DNA of 64,000 nt from Thiothrix phosphatis. GTDB taxonomy: Bacteria; Pseudomonadota; Gammaproteobacteria; Thiotrichales; Thiotrichaceae. This document shows, piece by piece, positions 63,142 to 64,000 of the stretch. Location of the stretch: contig NZ_JAYMYJ010000152.1 in NCBI RefSeq assembly GCF_035668035.1, positions 62,001 through 126,000 of the forward strand, read 5' to 3'. Below the pieces are notes generated by a model. It saw nothing but the letters and a program-made list of their open reading frames with translations. It did no database searches and was not told where the DNA came from. The position numbers and the translations under genes are program-made. Numbering within the stretch: position 1 is the stretch's first letter; every line of letters starts with the position of its first letter.

Positions 63142-64000
63142 TCAGGATTTGCTGTCCACAATCTTCGGCGTTACGAAGATCAGCAATTCACGCTTGGTGT
63201 TGCTTTTTGTATCGCTGCGGAACAGCCTGCCGAGCACTGGCACATCGCCCAGCACCGGCACCTTGCTGCCGTTTTTGTGGTTTTCTTCCTCATGCACACC
63301 ACCGAGCACAACCGTCTGGCCATTTTGGACCAGCACTTTGGTCTGGATTTCGCGGGTGTTGATGCTGGGCACGCCGCTGAAAATGGTGCCGACAGTGTCC
63401 TGGTTGACTTTCAGGTCCATCGAGATATGTTCATCCGGCGTGATTTGCGGCGTGACCTCCAGGCTCAGGACGGCTTTCTTGAACGCAACGTTGGTGGCAC
63501 CGCTGGAAGACGCTTGCAGATAGGGGATTTCCACACCCTGTTCAATCAGCGCCTTGGTCTGGTTGGAGGTGATCACGCGCGGAGTGGAGATGATCTCACC
63601 CTTGCTTTCCGTTTGCAGGGCAGACAATTCCAGGTCGACCAAGAAGTCCGGGCTGAGGATTGAGAACCCATAGCTGCCGATGGAGCCAGTGACCGGCAGG
63701 TTGACGCTCAGGCGGTCGCTTAATCCCGGCAGTGTAATGGTTTTGTCGGTAGTGCCGCCGTTTTTGGCTGCGTCAACCAGGGCTGCATTAGCAGTGTTTA
63801 GGTAGGTTGTGGTGCTGTCGCCCAAATGGCCAGTGCCGATTCCGATGCTGTCACTGTTGGCCCACATGGGGGTGACGCCGAAACGTGCGCCCAGTTCCTT
63901 GCTGAAATCATCATTGGCGATGACGATACGGGATTCGATCAGCACTTGCTCGACCGGAACGTCCAGCGCTTTGACCAAGTCACGGATAGCCCTGACCTGG
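63142..64000 (-). CDS. pilQ: Type IV pilus secretin PilQ, C-terminal part
   Basis: About 286 residues up to the right edge; the N-terminal part is outside the window. The secretin domain is clear: VEQVLIESRIVIAND, GFSILSPDFLVDLELSALQ, VITSNQTKALIEQGVEIPY, SLEVTPQITPDEHI and VVLGGVHEEE, ending with RELLIFVTPKIV. PilQ forms the outer-membrane pore through which type IV pili pass. Its position before aroK and aroB is conserved in gammaproteobacteria. Confidence 0.96.
   Translation of the reverse strand, partial: QVRAIRDLVKALDVPVEQVLIESRIVIANDDFSKELGARFGVTPMWANSDSIGIGTGHLGDSTTTYLNTANAALVDAAKNGGTTDKTITLPGLSDRLSVNLPVTGSIGSYGFSILSPDFLVDLELSALQTESKGEIISTPRVITSNQTKALIEQGVEIPYLQASSSGATNVAFKKAVLSLEVTPQITPDEHISMDLKVNQDTVGTIFSGVPSINTREIQTKVLVQNGQTVVLGGVHEEENHKNGSKVPVLGDVPVLGRLFRSDTKSNTKRELLIFVTPKIVDSKS

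Noticed and set aside
1..64000. CRISPR arrays, tRNA, rRNA genes or complete insertion sequences
   Set aside because: No regularly spaced repeats, cloverleaf-like segments or transposase genes were noticed; short RNAs could still be missed without a covariance search.

Overview
The window looks like chromosomal DNA of a gammaproteobacterium with about 60% G+C, most like a sulfur-oxidising Thiothrix/Thiotrichales relative. This placement is an inference from the aroK-aroB-pilQ order at the right end, the gene content and my recognition of protein sequences; no 16S or tRNA gene is present. I found 57 protein genes (two cut by the window edges), no CRISPR array and no tRNA or rRNA.

Region 1 (1-5.7 kb) is the end of a purine catabolism and uptake operon: xdhB (partial), xdhC, and a BMP-type ABC importer (ATPase, two permeases, lipoprotein/Tat-like binding protein), closed by an intrinsic terminator. 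Guanine deaminase (guaD, 16.8-18.1 kb) belongs to the same pathway but is separated from it by Region 2 and has its own sigma-54-type promoter. The urea importer urtABCDE (44.4-50.1 kb, minus strand) also has a sigma-54-type promoter, so purine and urea scavenging look jointly nitrogen-controlled.

Region 2 (5.75-16.7 kb) is a lower-GC defence island: an SNF2-type helicase, a UPF0175/DUF3368 toxin-antitoxin pair, a 68-residue protein overlapping a zinc-hook SMC/Rad50-like ATPase, and a type III-like restriction-modification pair (Mod, Res). Mod has a sharply AT-rich central third. Res carries a 92-bp nested palindromic repeat inserted in frame.

Region 3 (18.2-27.6 kb) is a complete aerobic form I carbon monoxide dehydrogenase operon: coxM-S-L-G-D-E, a CoxF/I-type XdhC protein with an added YHS domain, and an unknown membrane protein. 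CoxL has the form I active-site motif AYRCSFR. Divergent from coxM is a PAS-LytTR protein with the heme ligand positions of RcoM, the CO-sensing regulator. A NhaR-like LysR regulator follows.

Region 4 (28.6-40.9 kb) is a large tellurium-resistance (Ter) stress locus. The minus strand holds ATP-grasp, terZ, terA, two terD-like genes, terC and terB. The plus strand holds a TerD-trypsin fusion, a TerF-like vWA protein, a PRTase-TRSP protein, a HAD phosphatase, a PRTase/PELOTA (StiP-family) protein and a CitE-like lyase. The plus-strand enzymes match the predicted Ter-linked nucleoside-like metabolite pathway.

Region 5 (40.8-52.7 kb) has ung, an AAA-ATPase/PD-(D/E)XK protein, a decayed hipA followed by a hipB-like gene, the urt operon, and a three-gene set of a dCache sensor without an output domain plus two membrane coiled-coil proteins.

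Region 6 (52.7-64 kb) has yihY, a small ORF coupled to dgt, and an NO-signalling set: Hpt, H-NOX and a soluble hybrid histidine kinase on the minus strand; a REC-PP2C phosphatase, STAS protein, sugar nucleotidyltransferase and RsbW-like kinase on the plus strand. It ends with aroB, aroK and the C-terminal part of pilQ.
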